Assembly: GCA_032173965.1 (NCBI GenBank)
Contig: CM063283.1
Coordinates: forward strand, 88,215,243 to 88,279,242
Reading direction: 5' to 3'
Source of the DNA: Sitta carolinensis
Lineage: Eukaryota; Chordata; Aves; Passeriformes; Sittidae
Length of the DNA stretch: 64,000 nt
Shown here: piece after piece, positions 10,185-23,690 of the stretch
Layout: every line of letters starts with the position of its first letter
Position numbering within the stretch: the first letter of the stretch is position 1
Translations under genes and position numbers: made by a program
Notes under the pieces: generated by a model
Seen by the model: only the letters and a program-made list of their open reading frames with translations
The model's database searches: none
What the model was told of the DNA's origin: nothing

Positions 10185-13100
10185 GCATCATTCAATTTAC
10201 CCATTTGTAAGGTGTTACAGGCTATAGCTGTTGATGCTAACAGTGATAGGATCCTGTGGTCTGTATTAGCAGCTATGTTGCTTCTCCTTTCCCTGATCTG
10301 GGTAGCCCCAGCTGGGCCCCATCTCCACGCCAGAATGCAGCAGGACTGTGGAGTGCACCAGAACCACCACACTTCCTCCTCCCCTCTCTCATCTTTCATC
10401 ACTGCAGAAATTGAAGCAATGGCTCAAACAGGAGCTGGGGAGTGCTCTGAAAACATCCTCAGGTACCCTCAGTTTGCACCAGCAGCCACATTAAATGGGA
10501 ATGTTTTTTCCCTTAGCTGCCATTCTTAATGTTTTCTGCCATGTTTTGTTGTATGATCTAGAATCTAGAGTCCGTTTTCCTAATACCTATACAAAAGAAA
10601 ACAACAAAAAACATGCAAAAATAAAAACAGTGAAGGATGAAGTTTGTGTGTGTGTGCCCCTGAAAAGAGGGACAGAAGAACAGAAGAATTCTGTAAGGAA
10701 ATTGATCACCTCTTTGGCATTTTTTTGTGTACAGATGTCAGCTGTCAGTGTGTTCTGCCAGTGCCCATGGTTCTGTTTCTGTGCATGTGCAAGTGACTAC
10801 AGATTTCTGCCAATGTTTGAGCTTCTCCAATTGGGCAGCCATGCCTGCAGCACAGTCGCATGCTTTCGGTTCTATGTTATGGCCACACATTGCAGAATGC
10901 TGGAGACTTCATGCAAAGAAATACGCAAAAAACAGTTCACATGGACACCTTGAATAGGAGTATAAAGGCAAACACTGTGTTGGATTTCTTGCAGAATTAT
11001 CCTGATGGTGAATTGAGTCTAAAAGGTCATGGCTATAAACCCTGCTGGAGATGATGAAACAGCATTTCTGTCAGAGTTCAAGTTTAATCACTGACATTTC
11101 CAGGCCCTTTTTCCTAATCCTGGGTCATGGCATTAACCCAGACAATGCTATGCCTGATGTTGGCTTTGTTTTAATTTAGGAAAAGGCAGAAACCAGCTCT
11201 GTTGGTAGTCAGGTCACATACATGTGAAAAAGTATGTCATTAAAATGTAGCTGACTTTTTGGTCTCTCAGTGGGTATAGTGAAATAAAATAGAGTCCAGT
11301 AAATAAGGAATATTCAGTCAAAAAAACCCCAACCCCACATTAGAGCATAATTGACTTTGCTTGTGAAGGGCTATTAAATCATATTATCTTTAACTATGTG
11401 TTTAATAATCACTAGGAACTGTTAAGTCCATCCACATGCTGACAAATCTGAACAGAATTCAGTATTTTTTGGAAAACTTTTAAGCTTCCTTAGTAGCCCC
11501 TGAAGTATGCCAGAGAGAGGATATTATCTTTGGCTGTTCACATTCAAGTTATATACCTAGTGAATGTTTCTTAACTCATGACATTAATTTTCTAGGTCTT
11601 TTTCTTTTTAGGAAACGTTTAAGCAGAATCTTCCAGTCCAGTAAGCAACTGAAACTTACAGACTTTTCAGTTATAAAAAGGATACAGAACAATTGGCAGA
11701 GTTCCAAAAAATGACACAATAATAGGTAATAACTATAAAGTTCTTTTTTTTCCCTCAGCTGTGGCAAATGCTTCATACTTAAAAGTAATTATTAGGGTTT
11801 GTATTCTTTTCCCTTTTGCTTGGGACTTTTTTATGTTAGTGTTTCTGCTACATTTATAATTTTAAAAGTGTATTAAGGGAGAAAATAATTTTGTTAAATT
11901 AGTGTGCTGACACTAAAAAATAGTTTCTTTGAAAGCTGAAACTATTCTCTTTATATCTGTGGTTTTCGCATATCAACACTAGCTGAGAAACTGCTTCTGA
12001 AACTGGAGATTCAGTAATGTCAATAAACTACAGCCTCTACTGATTTGCAGACCACTTAATTGCTTCTGTGGATTTCTCAGCTAACATGATTCACTTCTTA
12101 AATAATCCGAATGCCTCCCAACACTGGGATATTTGTGGATTTGGCTTTGTTGTTGGTTGTTTGGGTTTTTTTTAAACTAATTCAAAATTACCTCTGTCTG
12201 CTATAGACTTTCCCGTAATCGATACAGGCAGGAGGAACATTTGGAATCTGCAGACAGGAAATGCAAGGGAGCACCAGTCCGAGTAGGCATTTCATCCCCA
12301 TGACATCTCCCCATCCCATTTCTGTGAGATGTCCCTGTGCTTTCCCTCCTGAGCAGCATGGGGCCTGTTTGCCTGTCTCTCCCCTCCATGCTGTGCTGGC
12401 CCAGCGAGGATCGGGGGATGCAATCAGAGGATCACCCCATGCATTGGTGAACCTCAGGTTCTTGGGGCTGCTTGACTCCCAGGCCTCTCCTCGTGGTCTG
12501 GATCTTAATGCCTCTAATCAAGGACACCCGGGTACCATCTTTTCTACCATTCACCTGCTTCAGCTGAAGGTTTCTTGTGCCAGCTCTCAGCATTGGGCTC
12601 AATTGCTCTGGGCAATTTCAGCCAGCGAGTTTTCCCAGCATGTTGTGAAATTATGTTACTTCTCCTATTTGTAGTTTCTTAAGCCTATTTCACAGAAGAT
12701 GCCAATATGATGGAAGTACAATCTTGTCCTGTGGCCAGATACAAACTTCTGCTATTCCTTAAGAAAGTAGAGCAGCCTCAAAGCAGAAAGCTAGTGACTC
12801 ACTGGGCTAAGCTGGCAATCTTTACATCTATTTCACAGTGTTTTATTAGAGATGGACATTCACTGCCTGCTAGTTTTCTAGTGTTGTTTTTCAATTATAT
12901 CTTCTTTTGTTTCTTTCCCCTGCTCCTATTTCTTATTGTTTCTATTGTTTTCACTAATGCAATTAAGAGGAGAAATAGTAGATGACTATGGTAAGAAGTA
13001 ATCAAAGTCAACAGGCTTCAGATGAATCAAAAGCAGGAAACTTCTTTATGTTGAATTATTTTTGTAGAGATTTATAACAGTAGAAATTTGTTCAGGACCA

Positions 13101-15039
13101 AGTGGCTACCAGAAAACAAGGTATCAAAAAGAAGACTTGATTGTAACAAATTTTCATAAAGAATAGATCATCTTTACAAATCAACAGCAATGTAAAACTT
13201 TGCTTAGATTAGGATTTTGGTAATTTCTAAAATTCAAACCCATAATTCACATATATGGCATTTTATTGCTCAATATCTAGGTGTTGTCTGAGTCTAGTAT
13301 AGACCTCTGAGTGCTGGTATAGCACATTAACATCTGGCAAGATTTGCTTTAAGCTAAGAAATGGTATAAATTTTACAAAACCTTAGATAATCCTGTTTAA
13401 CCTGACCTTATGAGAGTTTTAGGACATGCAATGATTAGACTTAATCCTTATGTGCCTGTGCACACTGAAGCATTATTTTTTGTCAGATTTACAGTTTGGG
13501 GGTTATTTGTGTTCTGTGTTCAGGCTGTTTGTGGAGTTACCAGGGGGCCTCTTTAGACTATTTAATCACCCTAATGAAATTAGGCAAGCTGCTTGGGCGC
13601 TGCACAGCCAGCAATACGTGTGTCATTTGCATGTACATTATCTATTGGTTCTGTACACTGACTATGGTGCACCGGGAAACTCTTCTCCATGCAATTCTTT
13701 GTAGCAAACCCCAGAAGTTTGCCCTAATTTATCCAAACTTCAAAATTTTGCTCCATTTTTAAACTGCTCAATTACAATTAAATATTCTCAATTTTCAGAG
13801 AAAAACGTGTGGCAGTACAAGAGGGTCAAGGTCCATCAGCTGCTGCATGAGTTTGTTGAGGATTGCTTTACTGTGCGTACTTCTTAAAATTGAAAATGTA
13901 TTTCTATTTAATATCCTTGAGAGAGGCAAAGACCACATCACAGGAGTAGGATGAAAGGCTGCAAGATAAATATGCCAGTCAGGATTTAAATAGACTTTTT
14001 CTAATGGGTAGAAAGCAGGTTATGAGGCAAGACAAAGCCTTAGCTTAATATACTTTGAGATAAGAGCAGTAGACATATCACCATCTGGTTTGCTTCACAG
14101 AACAGTTTTTCTCTATTGATCAGTGCACCAAGAGGCGTTTAAAAAGGAATTTGAGAATTTTTACAAGTTATTATATTTTCTAGGGTTGTGGGCACCTTTG
14201 GAAAAGAAATACTGATATTGATACAAGCAGGTATTAGCCTCCTACTGTGCTGTAACATGTTTTTCATAATTTCAATAATGAAGTTACGCCTTGCAAAGTG
14301 TTGTTTGTTTAGATATCAAGTATATGCCATTCAAAGTATTTTGCCTAGCTATTCTTCTAGAATACTAAACTTAAAGTTGGGATAATTTTCAGAATCCAGT
14401 AATATTTTTCCAATATGTAGTACCACATCCTGTGATTTGTTATGTAGGGACACCTATCTTCCCTAAAGCAGTACTTTTGAATCTAATAGGTCTTCCTTCA
14501 TTTATCTCCCATTCCTTTTGCTCTTAGGAAACCTGCAAAATTTTTGTATGCACAATTGAATATATCAAGGAACTATTAACTATGCACTATGCAAAGAGAA
14601 GTACCTTCTCCAGTTTATTCTGAGTCTGCAAGCTGATGATTTACTTTGAAAACCTACTTATTGTAGGAAACACTAAATTATCTGTCCCTGCCCACCTTTT
14701 CTATTTCTTTTCTCTCTTTTCCTTTTCTGATAAGTCCTGATGTTTGCTTTCCTAAATGCTGCTGAGCATTGCTGCTTCGTGGAAGTGGTTTGTGTAAAGT
14801 TCTCTATCATAACCCTCTTTGCAGAGCAGTAAGTCAGAAACAATTGCTGTGAATTTAAAGCCAGGTCTGTTTTCCTCCACATATGGCAGTTTACATCAGT
14901 ATTGCATCTCCTCTGCTCAATGGCTCCATTTCATGTGGTAGTGGTGCCGTACTTCATAGTCATTTTTTGTTGATTTTGAGTTATTCTGTGTAGTATGATC
15001 AGACAACTAGTCACTTTTTCCCATTTTTTCCAGATAATT

Positions 15040-15410
15040 TATTAATGTGATGAATAGCCGAGGGCATAGCACAGATCCACGGGGAACTTTGCTGTCTACA
15101 GTTTCCACTAAGAAAACTATTTTTTTCCCTGTTTTTTATTTCCTACCTCTATTTAATTATTTATTCACATGAAGATTTCTGTTATTGCATGGCAGCTTAC
15201 TATCCTTAAAAGCCTTTGGGCTAGCCAAAGTTGTTTGAAAACCCAAGTAGGTTTTATCCAAGTAGGCATCACCCTCGTCTGCGTGGCGCTATCAAGGACC
15301 GCTGAGGAATTAAGTATGGTATGGCTTCCCCCATGATAGCCACACTTGCCCCAGTATGTCATACCTCCACTACTATACTTTCTAGTGCAATTTCCACCCA
15401 TCTATCCAGT
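15040..15410 (-). mobile_element. Old CR1/L3-like LINE relic, reverse-transcriptase region
   Basis: Read on the plus strand, this shows the reversed pattern of a CR1/L3 RT region: 'atgaatagccgagggcatag', then 'cacagatccacggggaact', a roughly 110-bp spacer, then 'aaagcctttgggctagccaa' and 'acccaagtaggttttatcca'. The latter corresponds in the minus frame to the eroded YLDFxKAFD block of the RT palm. Stops and indels are present throughout, so the copy is dead and older than the 3'-end CR1 copies nearby. Confidence 0.55.
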
Positions 15411-15839
15411 GCTGCAGATTAGACTTATTGATTGGGTGAAAATGTAGTGCAAAGGTTTTCTGACTGCATTGGTTATATTTAATTTTTTAATGGATGTAGC
15501 AAAAGATCTATTTGAGGTCCTTCGGAGGGGTTAAAGAATGGGGAATACTGCTTTTCCCCTTTGCACATCCTTCAGCCATCACAATGATCTTGGATAGAGA
15601 CAGGAGCAGCCTTCTCTGGTGTTCCATCTCAGCTCCACACAATGTGAGTTTGTGGGGTTGTAAAACTGCACAAGAATCTTCTGGCTCAAAGGCAGTATAA
15701 ATCCTGCTCATCATATTTTGAGACTGCATTCATACTATTAGATATGACTATTTATTGACTAGTTAATATCTAATTAGAATAAAAAACAGTTTGACCACTA
15801 GACATTATGAAAATTTCGACTCAGAAGAGTTAGTAATTG

Positions 15840-16480
15840 TAGTGTTTTCCACCCTGGGAATGGTAACTGCCAAAGGAACCCCCCAGATTGTAGAAAATCT
15901 CTAGAAATGTGCTCTTATTATGAAAAATAAGCAGTTGGGTTCAGTGAAAAAGGAGGAGTTTATTGGAAGGACATTGGCTGTGTGCTCTGGTGAACTCTTG
16001 CCTCTGGCTAGCAGATGCTAACGTTATCATTTCACCTCTCAGCTCATTTGGTGCCATGTCCCACATACAGAACCCCTGAGACTGCATGCTATGTATTACA
16101 GCTGTGCACATCCTCAGCATGCAGGAAGTTCCCAGGGATGCCCCACGTTTCGAAAGGATCAGAGCTGACAGGAGATGAGGAGCCTTGCAGGATGGCATGG
16201 GCATGGGGATGCAGCAGTGAACCTGGCTGCCCTGGGAGCATCCTCCTCCTGCTATCCCAGCACCGCAAATCCTTTTCTGCTTTTCTCACGCAGCCCCAAA
16301 GATTTCTCCCGAAATGTTGCTGTACAGGAGCTCCATCTAGTGCTGACATTTCTTATTCCGATCCCCTAAGGCAGCAGAATAAATATACTGATACGGAGGA
16401 AGTCAGGAAGCTGAATTTGCCAGGGCCCAGCCTGCTTTCCTGAATGCCAAGGGGTCCTGCCTAACATATGGAATGTGAGA
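15840..16480 (-). mobile_element. Possible ERV LTR fragment
   Basis: Weak case. On the minus strand there is a GC-richer block, then an AATAAA (complement of tttatt at 15959-15964) and a downstream stretch ending in a G-rich 'ggggggttcctttggc' motif, an arrangement like U3-R-U5. I do not recognise the family, and no terminal TG..CA pair or duplication could be fixed. A 142-codon plus-strand frame (16015-16443) overlaps it and shows no recognisable domain. Confidence 0.25.
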
Positions 16481-17721
16481 CAGAAGCGAATGTTCAGGGA
16501 TGTTTTTATACTATGCTGGTATCATTGAGATGCAAAAGGGAATTTTTTGTGCTGTTTATGCCACTGGGAGCTGGTTGTTTGGATGGATAGGCATATTAAT
16601 AACATAGCAGAAAAATACAGTAGTACTCAGTGATGCACATTATGTCACCAGATACAGCTAGGAATTAAGACCACGTTTAAAGCACAAAATAAACACCTTT
16701 AAAAATTCAGAAAAGAGGAAAAACCTGAGATATTTCTTTCCTATTAAAAGTAATACATGCTGTCTCTATTGAAGATACCACGAAACACAAAGGAAAGGGT
16801 ATATTGTACAAAGGATAAAACACAGAAATGACCACTGAGAAAAGACCAAGATTTATTGAACAGGACCAGTAATGCTTGTTGTCATATTTCTCCCAGCAGG
16901 GGTGGATCCAACTGTGATTTCTCAGTGATTTCTTTCAAGTGCAAAGTTAAACTGTGATTCCCATTAGATTTAAGCAGAAAGATAATTCTTTGGAGAAGGT
17001 AATGATTGCCTGTTCTATAGACTCATGATTCCAAGTCATCTTAGCAAAAGAGAACAGATAATTACAGGCATTAGATAAATGGCAATTGGTGGATTAATTT
17101 CTATTCAAAGCGAATACTTGATATCCGAGGTAGCCTGTATTTGGAAAATGATTGTAACTGCTAATGTTCAACAAATGACTGTGGGAAATATCTTCTCAAT
17201 TTCAAATAAGTAGAAATGCTTTTAGTGCATTAAAAATCAAAAGGAAATTGTGCTGTGGTCACTAATATGTGGGAGAAACTAGAATAAGTGTCACCAAACT
17301 AAAGAATATTTGGTTTTTGTCATTTATTCTATGTTATCATATAAATATTTAATAGGCATAATCCAAATAAAGCCAATCGTGTTTGGGAAGCACACTCCAT
17401 TCTCTGCTGCATCTGTCAGTTCTTGAAGCATCCATCCACTCCTCTGCAGTTCATAGCCTTTATATTAGCTCTGAACTCATCAGTTGTTATATTCACATCG
17501 TGGTTTTGTTATATCATAAAAACTTCTGCTGTGATTTCTTTACTCACTGAACTTCAGGCAAGTCAGGCTGGTACTGGTCCACCAAGACCAGACCTAGCTT
17601 TGAGTTCTTTCATCTTAACTCTGAAATATCTTTTAGTCTCAGTGGGCTTTCTTTTTAAACTCTGGAAAGGTTTGGAGTCTTCTACCAAAATCTGCTGGCT
17701 GTTGGACGCGGGATCATAAAA

Positions 17722-17762
17722 TCTCTCTCTCTCTCTTTTTTTTTTTTTTTTTTTTTTTTTTT
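17722..17762. repeat. (CT)n plus poly(T) tract
   Basis: About seven CT dinucleotides run directly into about 27 T residues. On the minus strand this reads as A-run then GA-run, which produces an artificial Lys/Arg-rich frame. Confidence 0.95.
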
Positions 17763-18377
17763 GTTTGCGACAGAAAAATAAAAAGTGGACAAAATTCTGG
17801 AGATTTAGAGAAGAAGGAGCAGTAGCCATATATGTCTGCCACTCTCCAGACCTGTTTGAATCCCTTCTGAATATTCATTTGTATTTCTCATCTCAAAAAA
17901 TGAAAATAAAAACCAAATACCAACCCCCCTGCAACAAAAACTTAAACCTTTGATAATAATATTTTGTGAAATCTCATATTCACAATCTCTTACATGTTTC
18001 TCTCTCAAATTTGCTCATTTTTTGGTAGTTCCCACTATCCCTACTGGCGATGAATGTTGCTATCTAACTTAACTGTGTTCTCTCAATTTAACTGAATTTG
18101 TCTCATTCCAGGCTGCCTATCCCAGATTCTGCAGACCCATCAACATTCTCACTGCCACTTTTTGGCCATTACATTATCATGAAAAAGATACGCAACCTGC
18201 AGAACCTCACTGCATATGACATAGATTTTTCCCTAGCAATGAAATGTCTATTATGAGACTCAGAGCTAGAAGGCAAAATGGAATTTTAATTTTTATTTAA
18301 AGAATTGACAAGTTTTGTTCTTTTTACCTCTGTGATGCTGTGACTTAGGAGTTTTTCATATTTTACTAAAGTGCACG

Positions 18378-18986
18378 TGTCCTAATTTAGGGCAAATTTG
18401 GGAGGAAACCTCTGAAGGGGTCCCTCTAGAAAGCAAATTCAAGCGGCCCCTCCCCCCACCGGTTCAGGAGGCATAAATCTCCTTTGAGAAAAGTGGAAAA
18501 AATTGTTTATTTAACAAACATGAGAAAATGAATAATATTAAACAATGGAACCTCTCGTTGCTGCAAAGAGATGGCAAATTCAGAGAGAGTCCTTTTTGTA
18601 GTTCAGAGTCCTTTTTGTGAATGTGTCCTCGGCTCTCTCTCAGTCTCTCCAGGGTTTGGGTCCAGCTTGGGAGGCCCCCAGATGATATCCCTGGTATTCC
18701 TTGGACTGAACAATGGCTGAAAAGTTCCAAGAAAACCTTCTGGCCTCAGCTAACGAGAGAGAAAACTATGAAAACAGCAAGGGAAAACTCCCCATCTGTC
18801 TGCAGAGTGGAGAACTCCAAGACCACTGCTTACCTCTATTTTGAATTCAGCAGGGAAAAAAAATTCCACTGCTTTTCTTTCTCCTCCTCTTCACTCTCAG
18901 ATTTAGTTTTAAAGGTGCAGAACTTATTAATGAGTTAAACAGATGAATGGGGATACAATTCAGCATCATAAAGTCACCCCGGGACA
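18378..18986 (-). mobile_element. Solo-type ERV LTR, about 609 bp
   Basis: Minus-strand LTR opening TGTCCCGGGGTGAC at 18986 and closing CTAAATTAGGACA at 18378. It has an internal AAATAAACAA polyadenylation region near 18505 and a GC-rich segment near the 3' end. I recognise this as a common songbird-type LTR family, from memory. TG..CA termini are intact. The flanking 5 bp do not match each other (gcacg left, atatg right), so no target-site duplication supports a simple insertion. No retroviral internal genes are adjacent, so this is an isolated LTR. Confidence 0.8.
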
Positions 18987-20929
18987 ATATGCTGTGAGAA
19001 AACCGGGTCAACAAATCAGTGAGCTTTTGAAGGTTTCCGCTTTTATCATTAAAATATGCTTACCTCCTCACCTGAAAAGAAATCTCTGATGGCAGCAACT
19101 ACTGGACTGAATACCACTGTATTTTTGTGGGAAACATGCATTGATTTTATTGGAAGCAGAACCCAACAGTTTTACTTATCAGTATTAACATTAACTGGTA
19201 TATAAAAACTGGAAACAAAGGTGATGATAGAATGGATTGCTCTTACAAAGTCTCTGATGCTGTGGCAGTTGTTAAGTAAGATACTTTGGCCCAGAGCAAC
19301 AAAATTGCTCCTGAAGTACAAACATCCATTAGAAAAATACTGTTTCTTTTTCTTTTCCTCTTGCTGCTTCTAAACATCTCTTGCGAATACTAGACCTACA
19401 AATCACATTTCATGCATAGTCCCTGGCAGATGATACTAAGACAGGTTTTCAGACATCTAAGAAGACACAGAAGTAAAAATATGTTGGAAATATCATGACT
19501 TTTAAGATGCTTAAATTGTTTATGTTTCATTTTCATGTGTGGAGTGTTTTATTTCTGTAGAGAACTATCAGAAATGCTCTCATTTATATTCAGGGAAGTT
19601 ATTTCCCTTGAAAACAGTACTGAGTCATGGATCAAACTAGTTTTGTATAATTCAATAACATAATTACGTCATACCATTCAGTAGCACACTTATAATTAAA
19701 CTCAAAACTTGAAATTTGAGGTATTAAGAGGCTTCATTTAAAGAGAGCTGTTTCTTACTGCTGTTCTTCTGTGGTTAAGCTTGCTTGGGCAAGCACGATG
19801 AAAGGTGCTTCATCCAGAAGAAACAGCAGAATACCCCAGCACAGGATTCCCCAGTATTCCCAACTTGAGATGTATCTCCATCTTATCTCCTCCATCTTAT
19901 TGTGTCACAGAGTTTTTTAGCATATTCCCCATATTCCTAATGGAACAGCAGATTCAGCCACTGAAAGCTGAGGGACTAGAAAGAAGGGAACATAGCTGTG
20001 TTAGGACGCATAACAGTTCTGAGAGACCTACCTGTTGCTCCTGTTAGGTATTTACCAGCACAGGATTTTAAGTGGAGACCAGAGCATGCCTCTTCCAGCC
20101 CTGCTAATGTCCTTCCAGCACCATGCTCTTCCTTGCTCGCTGCCTACCTGAGTTCACCGCTCACCACTGCATAGTGGCTTGATTTCAAAAGGAAAGGTGC
20201 AACTTTTGGTGGGTCGCAGCCTGCCAGCTGCTGGTTTGCTCTCCTTTTGCACTTCCAGCTGCATGATGACCTTCCCAGGTGTACTGGCTGTGGAGACTGG
20301 GTGATGCTCAGCACTGTTTGGATGTGACCAGGTTGCTATTCTGTAATGTGCACATCATTGCTGCAGGCATGGTTTTGGGGGAAAGAAAAGGTGACTGTGT
20401 CCCTGGAAGTGTTTAATTTTGTCTCAGTCTTCACTGGAGGAAGATTGTTGGGATCAGCCCTGTGGCCCCTGCCCTCTGTCATCACTGCCTGTCCCCGTCC
20501 CAGTTCATGGCTTGGAGATATGGTTCTGGAAAAGTGACAGTCTTGGCTCCAAGACATTGGGCTGAAAAGCAGCTCTGGTGCAGGAAGCATCTGTGGGGAA
20601 CAGAGGGGTGGAGGGGAGCATGGTCCTGGCCAAGCTGAGTCGAAAGGAGCAGTGGAGCCAGCTGGAGCAGGGTGGAACAGTTCAAAGTGGTCATGCCACA
20701 TGGAACTGAACCAGTGGAGCACAACAATCTGGGAAAAAACAGACGTCACAGCACAGACTATCCAGCTTTTGGGGGATTTGTCCATCATGATTTTCATTGT
20801 CTCAGGCTTGGGAACGGGAGTGCTGACTGCAGGAAGTGCCTACCATCTTTGCTTCATCTGGAGACACCATGTGGCACTGGGCATGGGAACAGCCACCACC
20901 CCAACTTTGTCCTGGCATTCCACACAGAG

Positions 20930-21163
20930 CTAACCTGAGGTGATGAACAACTCCTTCTGCATAAAGCACATTCTCTTTCTGTATACTTTTGTTACTACTA
21001 TTGCTGCTATTACTGTACTTTTCTTATTCCATTGCTGTTTGCTTTCATCAAATTACTATCTCACCCTATAGTCCCTGCCTTTGTCTCTCTCTTGCCAGAA
21101 GGGCAGGGGAAAAAGGAGTGGCTTATTTAGACACTCATTTCTGGCTGGTGTTAAATCACCACA
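20930..21163 (+). mobile_element. 3' part of an avian ERV LTR
   Basis: Plus-strand sequence resembling the U5 end of the bird LTR family that ends GGTTAAACCACGACA. It has a GTT/ATT-rich stretch at 20985-21045, then 'atctcaccctatagtccctg', 'agaagggcaggggaaaaagg' and the ending 'ggctggtgttaaatcaccaca' at 21163. The 5' boundary is not clear. The GC-rich DNA upstream (about 20080-20930) may belong to the same element, but I could not recognise it. Confidence 0.5.
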
Positions 21164-23530
21164 CCTGGATATTATTTGAAAGCTGCACCCCAGGAGTGGG
21201 TATTACATGCACACACATATATGAATGGAGTCTTCTGAATGCATGAAGCATCATTCTTTTCATTCATTTCAGCAACACATTTAAGCAGCAATGGTGGGAG
21301 TTGCTGTTGGTTAACCTCTGCCACTGGCAGGCCCCTCTGCAGTAATTAGAGAATCCTGTAGATGCCATGTGGGTACTTAGTAACATCTTACTATCCCCTT
21401 GATTTCCCCTCTGCATTTTGTATATGGCTGGCAGATGGTCTGATGCACTCGCAGGGGTGCTCAGCTTGCACCATCCTTCCCTGGGGCTCAGCAGCAGAAC
21501 AGCCAGGCACACCCTGGGTTCCACGCCTTGCACCAGGCTCTCAGCTGCATTTTTCCCTGTCTCTGTCCCAGCAGCTGGGTTTGGGCTGGATGTGGGCTGC
21601 AGTGGTACTGGGACACGTATGGACAGACTTGCTGTGGGGTTACTGAGGTCGGTGCAGATGATGCAGGGAGGGAAAGGCCTGAAGACAGCACAACAGAAGA
21701 GTAAGACCAGTTTGAGCAGGTAACAGAGAATTCTGTTTCCAGCAGTAGAAGGTATTGACTCAGCCAAGCCTGAAGGGTTGTATGCTGATAATAACAGAGC
21801 GTGGTAACTCATGGGTGGAGGATCCTGCACGCACTGAGAGGAGCATGACCTCAAGGAAATGCCGACAGGGAGCAGAAGTTTCAGCTCAGGGCAGGGTTTG
21901 TAAGCAATGAAGGATTTCATGACAGCGGACTCCTGAAGTGTATAAAAGCTCTATCCAAAATCCAGTTTGTTGCCATGGAGGTAAGTGTAAGCAAAGTGTT
22001 TTATGAACTGATAGCTGAAGTCTCTTGTTCTTTCTGTTGCACAAAAGAAGTTCTAGACAAGATCTCTTAAGCACAAACCCTGTGGGTGCGAGAGTGTGAG
22101 TGAAGGAAAACTGTGAGACAATGCCTGTGAGTGGATAAAATCAACCTTCATGGAGGATGGGTGTAGGAAATCTATCTTGGGTTTTTGCAAGCCCTTGGAT
22201 TTAGTTTTTCTCCTTTAATTTCTTGTTGAAGAAGGTGCTATTGCATCCTTCCATTCTCAGTCTGCCTAAAGTTACCTGTGTTTTCTTTTCATTGCCCCTG
22301 GTCCTTGATAAGTGGAACATAGTGCAGCATATCCCTTTCAACACGCAATCAGGACTGCTCCAGAAAGCCCCAGGACTGTAACCATGATGCAGTGTAATGA
22401 CCTTCAGGCCATTTAAGAGGGCAAATATGTCTAAGTTAGTAGTCAAAACGTTGATCCAGTGTAGGCTGAATTCCTGGGATTCTCAGTTTTTCGTAGCCTC
22501 CAGACCAAGGGTGAGCTGCATCCCCTTTCCATTTACTACATCAGTGAGCAGCATAAACCATCAAAAACTAATAACAAAATGTAACGCTTTAAGCTAGAAC
22601 CCATGGGAACAAAGTGTAATGATTTGCTGTGCCTTTCACAGCATGCTCTGTGCTGTGCTGCCAGGGAGAAATGTACAGATCCTTAAATAAAAGTAAATAA
22701 TAGATACTGTCTCAGATAATGGCCCTATAAATAGATGTCTGTCCTGGTTTATGACTTGAAATTTAATTTCTTGCACTCTACTCACTGCACCTAATTGCTG
22801 TGCAGCAAGGCTTATGCTCCACACCCAGCTAGTCTCAAAGTCACTTATTTCCATGGTTAACTTTTGAATAATTATCCATTCTTGTAAAGCAATCTGCAGT
22901 GGAAGTTTTGACATTTTTCAGTACTGTTCAGTGAGAATCTCATTTTTGTTCCTATATATGCATGAAATGTTGGGGGAACAAATTACATTTCTCACTGTGA
23001 TTGACTCCTGTGGAGTTATTTGTCTAGGTACCAGCTTGAGGCTCTAAATATTTGTTGGAAGCAAATTCCATTTAGATATGCAATTTGTGAACCTAATTTT
23101 GTTGCAGTTTTAGAAAAAAATTACTCATTTGAAATTAATATACACAGTCTACACAGTCATAAATGTTACTACTCAATCAGAATGAAACATTGGCATGAAG
23201 AATTATAATTATTTTCTTCTTTGTATAGCTTACATTATTTTTTTTAATTTGTTTTTTGGTTATTAAGGCCATGGAGATTGCTCTCAAGTCTTTTCTTCAG
23301 AGACAATCCTAAAGTATTTAATTGCTTTTTGTTTTTAAGCTGAGATTCTCACTAATTCCTCTGACTGCAACAGACAGTGCATGAAATAGAATACCAGATA
23401 ACTGCAGGATTTCTAACAAAGGTCACAACAGTTAAATGCACCTGGCATTAAGAGAACTCTGTATGCAAAGCTAGGAGGCATAATGAAAACTGGGATGCTT
23501 TATTCTACTTTAGCCAAAACAGTTTACAAG

Positions 23531-23690
23531 AAGGGCGTGAGGAAGGGCTGAGGAAACTACAAGCCTGCTAGTCTAAAATCAGTACCTGGAAAAATTACGG
23601 AGAGGATTACACTGGGTGCTATGGAAAATCATGTAAAGGACAAGGCAATCATCAGCATTTTGCTGGCAGATCATTCACTGCAAGCTGACT
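23531..23690 (+). mobile_element. CR1 LINE internal fragment (RT region)
   Basis: Plus-strand match to the CR1 reverse-transcriptase stretch: 'gaggaaactacaagcctgct' (GNYRPxS block), then 'tacctggaaaaattacggag' (VPGKIMExI block) and 'gaaaatcatgtaaaggacaa'. Frame-disrupting changes make it non-coding. It is not continuous with a 3' tail, so it is probably an old deletion remnant. Confidence 0.6.

Noticed and set aside
12261..12674. 137-codon frame in a GC-richer part of intron 1
   Set aside because: It has no domain, no splice-site support and no recognised family. It is most likely a chance frame.
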